Below, piece by piece: positions 17,376 through 25,504 of a DNA stretch of 64,000 nucleotides. The stretch's first letter is position 1. Every line of letters starts with the position of its first letter. A program made the translations under genes and the position numbers. The notes beneath the pieces are model-generated. The model saw only the letters and a list, made by a program, of their open reading frames with translations, made no database searches and was not told where the DNA came from. Origin of the DNA: Anaerolineae bacterium (GTDB taxonomy: Bacteria; Chloroflexota; Anaerolineae; Promineifilales; Promineifilaceae); contig JAHDWL010000003.1 of NCBI GenBank assembly GCA_023384355.1, positions 62,001-126,000 on the forward strand, read 5' to 3'.

Positions 17376-18251
17376 CTAAGCCTGATGCACCGTGTCGCCC
17401 GTCCGGTTAAAATGCTCATCCACAAAATCGCGAATGGCGATCATCTTGTCCGGCAGTCCGCGACATGTTACGGAACGAGCGGCAACCTGATTGGCGAATT
17501 CTGCTGCAGCCCAGAAGTCGCCGTTAGTCTGATAAAGCCGTAGAAGATATGCCGTGGCAAAAATATCACCTGCTCCGGTCGAATCCACTGCTGTGACGGC
17601 AGGTGCCGGGAAGTGGCGCGTTTCGCCCTGGGTAAACACGTCACACCCCTTGGGGCCGTCCGTTATGACCAGGATTTTGGCCAAACGGGAATAATTCTCA
17701 ATGAGTTGCGAGTTGGGCAAATCTTCCCTGCTAAGAAAAGTCACGGCCGCCTTGGGCAGGGTCACTTCCGCCGATTCCCAGCCAACCTTGTAAACATGCC
17801 CGCGTTCATCCCAACGCCGCATCCATCCTTGGGGTCCAACACCTACCAGACTATTGCTGAAATATTCTATAAGGGCAGAGTCAACCTCGTTGGCGATTGG
17901 CCCGATAAAGACAACAGGCGTGCGAGTCCAAATGGAGGGTATGTGGCTGACAGTCAGGTCTCCGGCAACGGCGTGGATGGTCTGGATGCGTCCGGAAGGG
18001 GTATAGACATTCTCAAAAACTGTGGTGGCGGCGGAATTGACAGTATGGATCGCAATCCCCGCCAAATCGTCGCCCCACCCATCGACCTCAGCGGCACTGG
18101 TCACGATCCCGACGCGGAACCCCATAACTTTGGCTACAGATGCGGTATAAGCCGCCGCCCCGCCGATGACGAACCCGCCAGGCACCACATCGAGGCACAC
18201 ATGGCCAATAGTTAAAAAATCAACCGGTAAGATCGCGACATCGGTTTGCAT
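17376..18251 (-). CDS. PfkB/ribokinase-family carbohydrate kinase
   Basis: A 291-residue kinase of the ribokinase fold. The catalytic motif DSTGAGDIFATAYLL with the base Asp lies near residue 225; the N-terminal GG motif appears as VIGGAAAYTAS. It phosphorylates a sugar or nucleoside with ATP; the substrate cannot be read from the sequence. It is 11 bases upstream of parA, so it is the first gene of the partition operon. The start at 18251 has no Shine-Dalgarno sequence; the TAGAAT box ends six bases before the ATG, which suggests a leaderless mRNA. Confidence 0.9.
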   Translation of the reverse strand: MQTDVAILPVDFLTIGHVCLDVVPGGFVIGGAAAYTASVAKVMGFRVGIVTSAAEVDGWGDDLAGIAIHTVNSAATTVFENVYTPSGRIQTIHAVAGDLTVSHIPSIWTRTPVVFIGPIANEVDSALIEYFSNSLVGVGPQGWMRRWDERGHVYKVGWESAEVTLPKAAVTFLSREDLPNSQLIENYSRLAKILVITDGPKGCDVFTQGETRHFPAPAVTAVDSTGAGDIFATAYLLRLYQTNGDFWAAAEFANQVAARSVTCRGLPDKMIAIRDFVDEHFNRTGDTVHQA

Positions 18252-18257
18252 CGACGC

Positions 18258-18287
18258 ATTCTACCTTAGGCGAACCGGGATCGACAA
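18258..18287 (-). promoter_or_regulatory. Leaderless promoter for pfkB-parA-parB
   Basis: Minus strand: TTGTCG (18282-18287), 18-base spacer, TAGAAT (18258-18263), then six bases and the ATG at 18251. Transcription would begin at or next to the start codon. Confidence 0.65.
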
Positions 18288-18297
18288 CACTTTCCTG

Positions 18298-18326
18298 TTG
18301 CATGTGTTGGGCTTTGCGGCTAAGAT
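18298..18326 (+). promoter_or_regulatory. Leaderless promoter for the FtsB/DivIC-like gene
   Basis: TTGCAT (18298-18303), 17-base spacer, TAAGAT (18321-18326), then seven bases and the ATG at 18334. Back to back with the pfkB promoter, so the intergenic region carries two divergent leaderless promoters. Confidence 0.6.
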
Positions 18327-18333
18327 TTTACAG

Positions 18334-18768
18334 ATGGCCAGGAAATGGTTTGATTCCCCGGTATTTCGAACGCGGCCCCTGTTCAGCGTGACCCAGGTCA
18401 TTCTCGTGCTCGTCGTCGCCGGAGGCATCATCATCGCCATCGACTTCAACAACCGGGCACAGGCCGGAAGACTGGTGGGCAACGACGAAGAAGCCCTCCA
18501 GTCACAGATCGAAAGGGAAGCAACGCGGCAAGTCGAACTCATGGTCACCCTCGAATACGTGAGCAGCGACGATTATGCCGCGTCCTACGCTCGCAACGAA
18601 CGTGGTATGATCCTGCCCGGCGAGAGGAGAATTGTGCCCATTCTTCAGGAGGCCCCTCCTGAATCAACGCCCATAGCGCCGGCGACACCCGATCCGGCGA
18701 GCCAGGCCCGCCCATGGCAAGGGTGGTGGCGTTTAATGACCGATGCCCCACAGCCAATACGTAAATGA
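18334..18768 (+). CDS. FtsB/DivIC-like septum formation initiator
   Basis: 144 residues with a basic N-terminus, one membrane helix at about 17-36, an extracytoplasmic helical segment, and the family end motif SSDDYAASYARNERGMILPGERRIVPI that matches the conserved ARexLGmvkPGE pattern. Members bridge FtsQ/DivIB and FtsL in the divisome. The C-terminal 40 residues are a Pro/Ala-rich tail not found in short FtsB proteins. The start at 18334 is set by the leaderless promoter and the family pattern; the frame is open further upstream but overlaps the pfkB gene. A strong terminator follows. Confidence 0.82.
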   Translation: MARKWFDSPVFRTRPLFSVTQVILVLVVAGGIIIAIDFNNRAQAGRLVGNDEEALQSQIEREATRQVELMVTLEYVSSDDYAASYARNERGMILPGERRIVPILQEAPPESTPIAPATPDPASQARPWQGWWRLMTDAPQPIRK

Positions 18769-18772
18769 GCAA

Positions 18773-18800
18773 AAAGCCGGTTTTCAAGCCGGCTTTTTTT
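18773..18800 (+). terminator. Rho-independent terminator after the FtsB-like gene
   Basis: Stem AAAGCCGG / CCGGCTTT, loop TTTTCAAG, followed by a run of T. Confidence 0.9.
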
Positions 18801-18810
18801 GTAGTATCGC

Positions 18811-19488
18811 TCAGACTGACGTAACCCAAAGAGATTTCATCAGTTCATATCCGATGACGACCTCTTCGCGGCCGACGCGCAATCGCATTGGTCCGTTAAA
18901 CGGCGCTCGCCCTAATATCTCAAACTGAACCCCCGGTATCAAACCAAGGCTGGCGATATATTGCAGCTTTTCCGGCTCGTGTGTTCGAACCCGGCTCACG
19001 TGTCCCTGGTGCCCAACTCCGAGGTTAACAATGCAAACGTCATCAACTTCCGGTAGCTGCCCCTCCCGATCGGGGATCGGCTCGCCATGCGGACAGCGTT
19101 GCGGAAATCCGGTCATTTCAGCCATGCGATCAGCCAGACGGTCATTCAGCCCCGCGCCAAGCCCCCCGGCATGTTCATGAACTTCATCCCACGAAAACCC
19201 CATCACGTTCACGAGGAATACCTCGAGAATTCGATGGCGACGGACCTCGCGCAAAGCCTCCTCACGACCAAGTTGCGTCAGTTCAACGCCCTGATAAGGC
19301 ACATGCTTGACATAACCTGCACTTTGCAACCTGCGCAACATACGCGGGATAGCCGGTGGTGAGACATCAAGACGCTCAGCCAGACTGGTCGTGCTGACCG
19401 TCGGCGAATCCTCCTGCAACCGGTAGATTTCTGCCAGGTAAACGCGCATCGCTGCGCTGGGTTCCATGATATCCCGATGGTGTTCCAT
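18811..19488 (-). CDS. DtxR/MntR-family metal-dependent repressor
   Basis: 225 residues. Residues 10-70 form a winged helix (TVSTTSLAERLDVSPPAIPRMLRRLQSAGYV), residues 70-145 the metal-binding and dimerisation domain (HRILEVFLVNVMGFSWDEVHEHA, and CPHGEPIP), and the last 75 residues an SH3-like FeoA domain. Such proteins use Fe or Mn as co-repressor to control metal uptake genes. The start is at ATG 19488, five bases after the pepF stop, so it is the second gene of an operon with an oligopeptidase; this pairing does not reveal its metal. An ATG at residue 8 is possible as well. Confidence 0.9.
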   Translation of the reverse strand: MEHHRDIMEPSAAMRVYLAEIYRLQEDSPTVSTTSLAERLDVSPPAIPRMLRRLQSAGYVKHVPYQGVELTQLGREEALREVRRHRILEVFLVNVMGFSWDEVHEHAGGLGAGLNDRLADRMAEMTGFPQRCPHGEPIPDREGQLPEVDDVCIVNLGVGHQGHVSRVRTHEPEKLQYIASLGLIPGVQFEILGRAPFNGPMRLRVGREEVVIGYELMKSLWVTSV

Positions 19489-19493
19489 GCAGG

Positions 19494-21215
19494 TTAATTT
19501 GCCTGCGCCAATTGCGCCAAAGTAGTCTCGATTAACTCGACTAAATCCTTCAACATTGGCTCATCGAAGCGAAAAGCCGCACCAGCGGCCGCAAAAAGGG
19601 CCGGCAGAGGGCGCGTCCCACCCAGCGCCAACGCCGCCCGATAGGTAGCCACTGCTCCGCTTTGGTCGGTCAACGCGTTGCGCCAAACCTGTAACGCGCC
19701 AACCTGGGCCATGCCGTATTCAATGTAATAAAACGGCACGTGAAAGATGTGTAACTTTCGGTGCCAACCGCTGACCCGTTCATCCTCAAAGCCGTTCCAG
19801 TCGATACCTATCATGAAACGATCCCACAAATCGCCCCACGCGGCGTCGCATGCTGCGGGGTCATGGGCAACTTCGGGGTTAGTGTATACCCAGTGCTGGA
19901 AGCCGTCAACGACCGCCATATAGGGCAGAAACTTCAAAATCCCTTCCAAATGTTCAATGCGCGCCCGTGCCGCCTCCTGTGTAGTGTAGAAACCATTGTA
20001 CGCCTTGGTCAGATACGGAGCAGCCAGTAGTTCCATACTCATGGAAGCAACTTCACAAAACTCCATTGGTGCGTCGGTTTGCCAGATATACGGCAAGTTA
20101 AAGCTCTCAAAAGCGTGGAAGGCATGCCCGGCCTCATGTAGCATTGTCTGCAAGTCGTCATGGGTGCCATTACCGTTCATGAAGATGTACGGACGCTTTC
20201 GCCACGGCAACGAACTGCAATAGCCGCCCAACGCCTTGCCGTTACGTGTGTCCAGATCAAGTAGGCCATCCTCTGCCATGGTCGCAAAATATCGGGCTAG
20301 CGTCTCATCCACATGCTCAAATATATTCAGACTGCCCTGAATGAGGGCATCCTGTCCTTTGTACGGAGCCAATGGCGGGTCATCACCTGCATCCACCGCC
20401 TCATCCCACGGCCGGAGCACATCAACACCGAGTTGCTTCCGCTTGCGCTCGTACACACGGGCGGCCGCAGGCACAACGACCGTCTCGATTGCATTCTGGA
20501 AGCGGATCGAGTCTTCCGGCGTGTAATCAAACCGGTTATATGCTTTATAGGCGTAAGCACGATAATCGGGGAAACCGGCGTTCCGCGCGATCTGGTCACG
20601 CAAGGATAACATCTTGTTGTAGAGTTCGTTCAGTAGTTCGCGTTTGCCGAGCCATAAAGCCATCGTGGCTCGCCATGCTCTCTCCCGAACAGCCCGATCC
20701 CGATCCAATAACAGGGATTTTAGCTGATAGAGATTCTTCTCTTCTCCGTCCCAATCCGATTTCAAATCCCCGGTAATCTTGTCGTATTCATTCCCAAGCT
20801 TGGCCAGCTCGGTCATCAACGGGATATTCTCCTCACGGAAGAGCTCAGCCTGGTTACGCATCCTGGCCATGGGCAGCTCCATGTCTTCGCCTAATTCTTT
20901 GTCGCTGGCAACGAAGGCAAGGAGGCGCTCCTTCAATGCCTGATCAGCCCGGCGATAACCCGGCTCAATATTTTCGACGAAATTCAGGAAAGCCTGCTCT
21001 TTCTGGGCATCGGCCGTGTCGAGTGTCGACTCGATATAGGTAATCGAGCCGAATTCATCAATGACCCTACCCAGTCTGGACCATTCGCTGAGCCATTGGT
21101 GAATATTGTCCGAGTCAAGGGAGGTTGACATGATCTGGTCGTATCTTGCCTGGAATACGTCCCAATTTGTGGAATCAACCGGGAACGGCAGGTTGGGAAT
21201 AGGAGATAATGACAT
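19494..21215 (-). CDS. pepF: M3-family oligoendopeptidase F
   Basis: Cytoplasmic zinc metallopeptidase of 573 residues that cleaves short peptides. The HEAGHAFHAFES motif gives the zinc ligands and catalytic glutamate, with the third ligand in the following EVASMSMELL segment. The domain is mostly helical as in thimet/PepF enzymes, and the length is normal. ATG 21215 starts MSLSPIPNLPFPVDS. Followed after five bases by the DtxR gene; the tRNA operon terminator lies upstream. Confidence 0.93.
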   Translation of the reverse strand: MSLSPIPNLPFPVDSTNWDVFQARYDQIMSTSLDSDNIHQWLSEWSRLGRVIDEFGSITYIESTLDTADAQKEQAFLNFVENIEPGYRRADQALKERLLAFVASDKELGEDMELPMARMRNQAELFREENIPLMTELAKLGNEYDKITGDLKSDWDGEEKNLYQLKSLLLDRDRAVRERAWRATMALWLGKRELLNELYNKMLSLRDQIARNAGFPDYRAYAYKAYNRFDYTPEDSIRFQNAIETVVVPAAARVYERKRKQLGVDVLRPWDEAVDAGDDPPLAPYKGQDALIQGSLNIFEHVDETLARYFATMAEDGLLDLDTRNGKALGGYCSSLPWRKRPYIFMNGNGTHDDLQTMLHEAGHAFHAFESFNLPYIWQTDAPMEFCEVASMSMELLAAPYLTKAYNGFYTTQEAARARIEHLEGILKFLPYMAVVDGFQHWVYTNPEVAHDPAACDAAWGDLWDRFMIGIDWNGFEDERVSGWHRKLHIFHVPFYYIEYGMAQVGALQVWRNALTDQSGAVATYRAALALGGTRPLPALFAAAGAAFRFDEPMLKDLVELIETTLAQLAQAN

Positions 21216-21301
21216 TGGGGAACTCTCTTCGTTGGTTTTGGGTATTGCGGTTCGTAAAAGATTTGACCGCCTGCGTTCGGCATGGACGCCAAGGATTTTA
21301 C

Positions 21302-21334
21302 CAAAAAAGAAAGCCCTTGCGAACGCAAGAGCTT
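21302..21334 (-). terminator. Terminator of the minus-strand tRNA cluster
   Basis: On the minus strand an 11-bp stem (AAGCTCTTGCG / CGCAAGGGCTT, one G-U) is followed by TTTCTTTTTT. It ends the Phe-Gly-Cys tRNA transcript before pepF. Confidence 0.85.
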
Positions 21335-21367
21335 CTGTGACATGGAGTCTATATTTTCAATTTTGAG

Positions 21368-21438
21368 AGGCGACGACCGGATTCGAACCGGTGATCGAGG
21401 TTTTGCAGACCTCTGCCTTGCCACTTGGCCACGTCGCC
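21368..21438 (-). tRNA. tRNA-Cys (GCA anticodon)
   Basis: Minus strand: acceptor GGCGACG / CGTCGCC, anticodon stem GAGGT/ACCTC with loop CTGCAAA, anticodon GCA, T-loop TTCGAAT. CCA is not encoded. Confidence 0.96.
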
Positions 21439-21446
21439 ATAACAAG

Positions 21447-21470
21447 ACGGCAGGCCTCGCGGCCTGCCGT
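21447..21470. repeat. Perfect 10-bp hairpin between two tRNAs
   Basis: ACGGCAGGCC, loop TCGC, GGCCTGCCGT. It lies between tRNA-Gly and tRNA-Cys in the transcript and may be a processing or attenuating structure. Confidence 0.7.
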
Positions 21471-21478
21471 TCATTCAG

Positions 21479-21550
<72 letters not shown>

Positions 21551-21571
21551 ATTAACTCAACCTTGAAGCGA

Positions 21572-21644
21572 TGCCAGGACCCAGACTCGAACTGGGGACA
21601 CCTTCATTTTCAGTGAAGTGCTCTACCAACTGAGCTATCCCGGC
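21572..21644 (-). tRNA. tRNA-Phe (GAA anticodon)
   Basis: Minus strand: acceptor GCCGGGA / TCCTGGC (one G-U), anticodon stem CTTCA/TGAAG with loop CTGAAAA, anticodon GAA. First of the Phe-Gly-Cys cluster. CCA is not encoded. Confidence 0.96.
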
Positions 21645-21679
21645 CAGTGGGAATTGCCTGTCTTGTTAATGGTAAAGCC

Positions 21680-21708
21680 ATTCTATCGGAATGGCGGAAG
21701 CCTGTCAA
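21680..21708 (-). promoter_or_regulatory. Promoter of the Phe-Gly-Cys tRNA cluster
   Basis: Minus strand: perfect TTGACA (21703-21708), 17-base spacer, TAGAAT (21680-21685). Confidence 0.8.
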
Positions 21709-21741
21709 GTCGATTTAACCTGCGACAACTCCAGCCTTGCG

Positions 21742-21770
21742 TTGACATTCCTCCTGATTGTGGCCACAAT
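21742..21770 (+). promoter_or_regulatory. selC promoter
   Basis: TTGACA (21742-21747), 17-base spacer, CACAAT (21765-21770). Transcription would begin close to the mature 5' end of tRNA-Sec at 21778. Divergent from the Phe-Gly-Cys promoter. Confidence 0.6.
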
Positions 21771-21777
21771 TAAACGC

Positions 21778-21873
21778 GGGAGCGGTTGTGTCCCGGTGGA
21801 TGCCCTCGTCTTCAAAACGAGTGGTCGGCTACGCTGAGTAGGCGGTGGTGGGTTCGACTCCCATCCGCTCCCG
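21778..21873 (+). tRNA. selC: Selenocysteine tRNA (UCA anticodon)
   Basis: 96 bases with the special tRNA-Sec features: an 8-bp acceptor GGGAGCGG / CCGCTCCC, a long 6-bp D-stem region, anticodon stem CTCGT/ACGAG with loop CTTCAAA (anticodon TCA), a long variable arm of about 25 bases, T-loop TTCGACT as in E. coli SelC, and discriminator G. The pairing extends two bases beyond both ends. It implies that this organism inserts selenocysteine at UGA codons. No SelA, SelB, SelD or selenoprotein gene is recognised in the window. Confidence 0.95.
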
Positions 21874-21928
21874 CTCATCCTCAATTTCGGCAGAGTCTAC
21901 AAACGGCGCAGTGAATGGCCAAGTCTGG

Positions 21929-23638
21929 TCAGCTCATCAATTTGGTCAGAAAGCTGCGCGCCGGGACCGGGTTCTGTGGTTCCCCTTCCCTCGCTTTCCC
22001 GGCAGGCTGGCCTTCAACAATTTCCTTGCCTTTCTTCTCGTCATCCGGATCGGTCGGGTAGTAGTGCTTGTAATACTGGTAATATTCACTACTCCGTTTG
22101 TTAATTCGATTTAATACGACACCGGACACATTGGCGTTAACTTCCTGAAGACGCATAGCCGCATGTTTCAATTGGCTTTGCCGAGTCGATCCGGCTCTTG
22201 CCACTAATACAACGCTGTCTACCCGAGTGCTCATCACGACGGCATCAGTGACAGCCAGGATCGGCGGTGTATCAATAAGGACGTAATCAAACCTGGTGGC
22301 CAGTGCTTTTATAAGCGTTTTCATCCTGTTGGAGCCGACCAGCTCTGCCGGGTTGGGCGGCAAATCACCAGTCGTCATGAGAAAAAGACCGGCTATAGAC
22401 GTTGCCTGAACCGCCCGACTCAGCTGGGAATACATATCCCCAAGCCGCGAAGAATCAAAGGATGGCGGCATATCCAGCAACAAATTTGTCAACCCGTAAG
22501 AAGACGATTTATTGAATAACTTTTGCTGTGTTGGGCGACGGAGGTCAGCATCGATGAGCAACACCCGATAGCTGCTCTGGGCCAGAACAACCGCGAGATT
22601 GGCAGACGTGAAGCTTTTGCCTTCCTTCGGTCCCGCACTGGTGACAACAAGCGTACGTGTGAGCTGATCCACATTAGAGAAGAGTACAGCCGTGCGTAAA
22701 GAGCGATATGCCTCGGCGATTGGAGAGCGTGGATTGTCGATAGTGACCAATCCGGTGCGTCCATTACTGCTTGTCTTGCCCTCGGAAATCCCGGTCAGTG
22801 TCGGCAGGCCCGTTGATCGGTGAATGTCTTCCGATGATTTCACCGTATCGTCAAGATATTCCATCAGGTAAGCAGCTCCGACGCCGAGCGAAAAACCTAT
22901 CGCGGCCGCAGTCAGGACCGTCATCAAGATCTCCGGGCCGATGGGGACGGTCGGCAACATGGCCGGTTCGATGACGCTGAGGCTGTTGGCAGCACCCTGG
23001 GATGAGCTGGCCAATAGCGAGGCATAATTCGCCTGGAGGGTATTCTGTTTGTCCTCAAGGGCGCGAATCTGGTCTTGCAAATCGGTGATTTGCCGCGCGC
23101 TAAAAAGGCCGGCCAGTTCAGATTGCTTGGCTATGATCTCGGTACTCGTCTCCTGAATCTTCAATTCGAGATCGTCAAGCTGCTGAACGATGAACGTTTG
23201 CCTGCCCGGATCACCCTCCAGGTTCGTGTTGGTCGGAGTTCTCCTAATCAACTGATTTGCCAGCTCATTGGCGACAATCATCGCTCGCTCGGGGCTGGTG
23301 TCGTCGACCCGAATCTCCAATAATTGAGTGTTGGCAACGGGTTTGGCTGTAAACTCCGGTAACCAGGTCAACCCAAGCTCATCCATGACAGACTGACGGA
23401 CGATATCGCGTTGGGCGATATCGCTATAGGTCTGGGCCAATTGTTGACTAAGCCAGAAATCGTTGCCGTCCGGATTTGGGTTGTTGATCGCGCTTCCGAT
23501 CAGCAGCGTCGTTTTCGCCTGGTAAACCGGCGGTTGCTGGCTCACCGCGAAGAAACTAGTCGCCCCCGCAACCAGGGTGGAGATCAGAATGAGCCACCAC
23601 CACTTTATAAGAGGTCTTATGTATGCCCGTAGCTCCAT
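21929..23638 (-). CDS. Wzz/BY-kinase fusion, capsule/EPS chain-length regulator
   Basis: A 569-residue bacterial tyrosine kinase. Residues 1-270 are the Wzz part, with membrane helices at about 14-32 and 235-258 and a coiled coil (150-207) outside. The cytoplasmic kinase has Walker A AGPKEGKS (335-342), A' LIDADLRRP (361-369) and B VLIDTPP, and a tyrosine-rich tail (EYYQYYKHYY) that is the autophosphorylation cluster. It governs polymerisation and export of surface polysaccharide. No cognate phosphatase (Wzb or CpsB) is in the window. Strong RBS (GAGGAAAA) before ATG 23638. It is the last gene of the long minus-strand glycan locus. Confidence 0.93.
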   Translation of the reverse strand: MELRAYIRPLIKWWWLILISTLVAGATSFFAVSQQPPVYQAKTTLLIGSAINNPNPDGNDFWLSQQLAQTYSDIAQRDIVRQSVMDELGLTWLPEFTAKPVANTQLLEIRVDDTSPERAMIVANELANQLIRRTPTNTNLEGDPGRQTFIVQQLDDLELKIQETSTEIIAKQSELAGLFSARQITDLQDQIRALEDKQNTLQANYASLLASSSQGAANSLSVIEPAMLPTVPIGPEILMTVLTAAAIGFSLGVGAAYLMEYLDDTVKSSEDIHRSTGLPTLTGISEGKTSSNGRTGLVTIDNPRSPIAEAYRSLRTAVLFSNVDQLTRTLVVTSAGPKEGKSFTSANLAVVLAQSSYRVLLIDADLRRPTQQKLFNKSSSYGLTNLLLDMPPSFDSSRLGDMYSQLSRAVQATSIAGLFLMTTGDLPPNPAELVGSNRMKTLIKALATRFDYVLIDTPPILAVTDAVVMSTRVDSVVLVARAGSTRQSQLKHAAMRLQEVNANVSGVVLNRINKRSSEYYQYYKHYYPTDPDDEKKGKEIVEGQPAGKAREGEPQNPVPARSFLTKLMS

Positions 23639-23787
23639 TTTTCCTCACTAAACTTTTAGAGGCGGGTACATCCCGAACAAGGCTATGCCGGCGTCACAGG
23701 TAAGTACCCCAATAATACGATTTAGCGGCAAACTATTCCGTATAGATTGCGTTAATAAACAATGTCTGAGGTCTGTCCTCAAGCTGC

Positions 23788-23803
23788 TGTATCACGTGAG
23801 AGA
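23788..23803. promoter_or_regulatory. Weak parS-like site
   Basis: The core TCACGTGA with its flanks matches the consensus bacterial parS (TGTTTCACGTGAAACA) at 13 of 16 positions. It lies in the gap between the BY-kinase gene and the sugar-phosphate transferase gene, 7 kb from parB. Chance occurrence is quite possible. Confidence 0.25.
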
Positions 23804-23834
23804 ATCCGAGCGAGGGTCACAGCGACCGAAGCCA

Positions 23835-25343
23835 TCAGTATGCGCCTTTTCCCTTGATGACAACAACCGTCGTCCGCATCAGGATATATAGGTCGAGCCA
23901 TATACTCCAGTTGCGAATATAACGCATGTCCAGTTGAACGCGGTCGCGATACGAGATATCTGACCGGCCGCTAACTTGCCACAGACCGGTGATCCCTGGG
24001 GGAACAGTGAGGAGATTGATGTCCCACTGTTCGTACATAGCGAGTTCATCCTGCGTGATCATGCGAGGCCCAACGACAGACATTTGACGCATGAGCACGT
24101 TAAGAAATTGCGGCAGTTCGTCGAGGCTGTGTTTACGTAAAAACCGGCCGACTCGCGTCACCCTTGGATCATCCTTGAGTTTACGCGACATCTCCAGCTC
24201 CGATTTCAGTTCGGGATGAGCCTCGATGATCGCGTCACCATTGGCATGCATCGTGCGAAATTTGTAGGCATCAAAAACAGTTCCATTCAACCCCATCACC
24301 CGTCTGCGGTAAAATACGTTACCAGGTGAGTCGAGTTTGATTGCTATGGCAATGGCTATCTGGAGCGGCATCGTCAACGCAAGAAATCCGACAGCCAGAA
24401 AGATGTCGAGGGCAGTCTTCAGGGTTCGGTCAGCGCCGGTTAAACGCACCTGATTAATTCGCAAGAGGGGAACCGAAGCCATCTCTTTTACTTCCAGGCC
24501 CGTGGTTATCACTTCAAACAGACCACTCGACAGCCTGAGATTCACATCACGGGATACCCCATATCGTTTGAAGATTGCCAGAATCTGCTCCTGGGTCAGT
24601 GCGCTGGTGGCCAATATCAATTCACCTATCTGGTGTTGCCTTACCAGTTCTTCCAGTTGATCAATCGTCCCCATGACAGGTAAGGTCCCGGGAGCGATTT
24701 TGTCCTCAATTAGCTCGGTAGAAATGAACCCCTGAACTGCCAGTCCCGAGGTTTCCCACACGAGGAGCTGCTCGGCCAATGAGTAACCCTCGGCATTGTT
24801 GCCGATAATGAGCGCGGGGCTTAGGAAGTAGCCACGGCGTCGCAGCCCGTAAACCACCCGTCTAAGCACAAAACGCCCGACAATAACAAGAGCTGTGGCA
24901 TACATCCAGGCTAACAGAACCCATCCACGAGCGGGGTCCGAGTCCGGCTGGAGAAATCCGAAAATTACAATGACCAGCATGCCTACAGCGATAGCCCGGA
25001 ATACACCTGAATATTCTCGCGTCCCGCCTAATAAGGTTTGCTCGAGGTAAAGGCCATGAATTGTGAATACAAAAAGCCAGAGGGGGACAAAGCCGAAGGC
25101 AATGACGTAGAAAGGCGGGATTGTAGGCCTCGAGCCCAGGTTGAAAATCGATAAAGGGATGTTGAACCGTGTCCAGGCCGCGAGTAACAAGGCCAGAAAG
25201 CTCAGGGATACGTCGGAGATTATCAACGTTGCACGATACACCCCCCACTGAACGCGAGGGGATAATGTGGCCACTGAGCGGTGATAGACGCCGATTCCAC
25301 CTATACTGTTCGTATCATCAACCAACTTAATCGAAGATTCCAT
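23835..25343 (-). CDS. Polyprenyl-phosphate sugar-1-phosphate transferase (EPS initiating enzyme)
   Basis: 502 residues with the PglC/WbaP-type layout: about four membrane helices at 30-140, a central Rossmann-like domain (LIIGNNAEGYSLAEQLL), a fifth helix at about 310-330, and the C-terminal bacterial sugar transferase domain (YRRRVMGLNGTVFDAYKFRTM and LDELPQFLNVLMRQMSVVGPR). It transfers a sugar-1-phosphate to undecaprenyl phosphate and so starts repeat-unit assembly in the membrane. GGAGGTG precedes ATG 25343 by four bases. It is separated from the neighbours by gaps of 160 and 196 bases, and may have its own promoter. Confidence 0.93.
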   Translation of the reverse strand: MESSIKLVDDTNSIGGIGVYHRSVATLSPRVQWGVYRATLIISDVSLSFLALLLAAWTRFNIPLSIFNLGSRPTIPPFYVIAFGFVPLWLFVFTIHGLYLEQTLLGGTREYSGVFRAIAVGMLVIVIFGFLQPDSDPARGWVLLAWMYATALVIVGRFVLRRVVYGLRRRGYFLSPALIIGNNAEGYSLAEQLLVWETSGLAVQGFISTELIEDKIAPGTLPVMGTIDQLEELVRQHQIGELILATSALTQEQILAIFKRYGVSRDVNLRLSSGLFEVITTGLEVKEMASVPLLRINQVRLTGADRTLKTALDIFLAVGFLALTMPLQIAIAIAIKLDSPGNVFYRRRVMGLNGTVFDAYKFRTMHANGDAIIEAHPELKSELEMSRKLKDDPRVTRVGRFLRKHSLDELPQFLNVLMRQMSVVGPRMITQDELAMYEQWDINLLTVPPGITGLWQVSGRSDISYRDRVQLDMRYIRNWSIWLDLYILMRTTVVVIKGKGAY

Positions 25344-25504
25344 TAAACACCTCCTGAAACGTTTTCCCCTTCAACCCCATCTCACCGGGTGGCGTCGATG
25401 GCAGCAATAGTGATACGGTCGAGGTTGGAGTTAGAAAACGTCGATGTCCACTGCCCAGCCAAACCTCCGGGCTGTGGGTGTAGGTACGGTTAGCACCTCG
25501 CTAA

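Noticed and set aside
17613-18215. 200-residue open frame opposite the PfkB kinase
   Set aside because: Shadow of the kinase gene, which has an intact motif and normal length.
21655-21777. A selenoprotein or SelB gene next to selC
   Set aside because: The space is too small and the adjacent genes have normal stops with no homology beyond an in-frame TGA.
23639-23834. Possible c-di-GMP riboswitch before the BY-kinase gene
   Set aside because: Only a few short pieces resemble the GEMM motif; the conserved loops could not be found in order.
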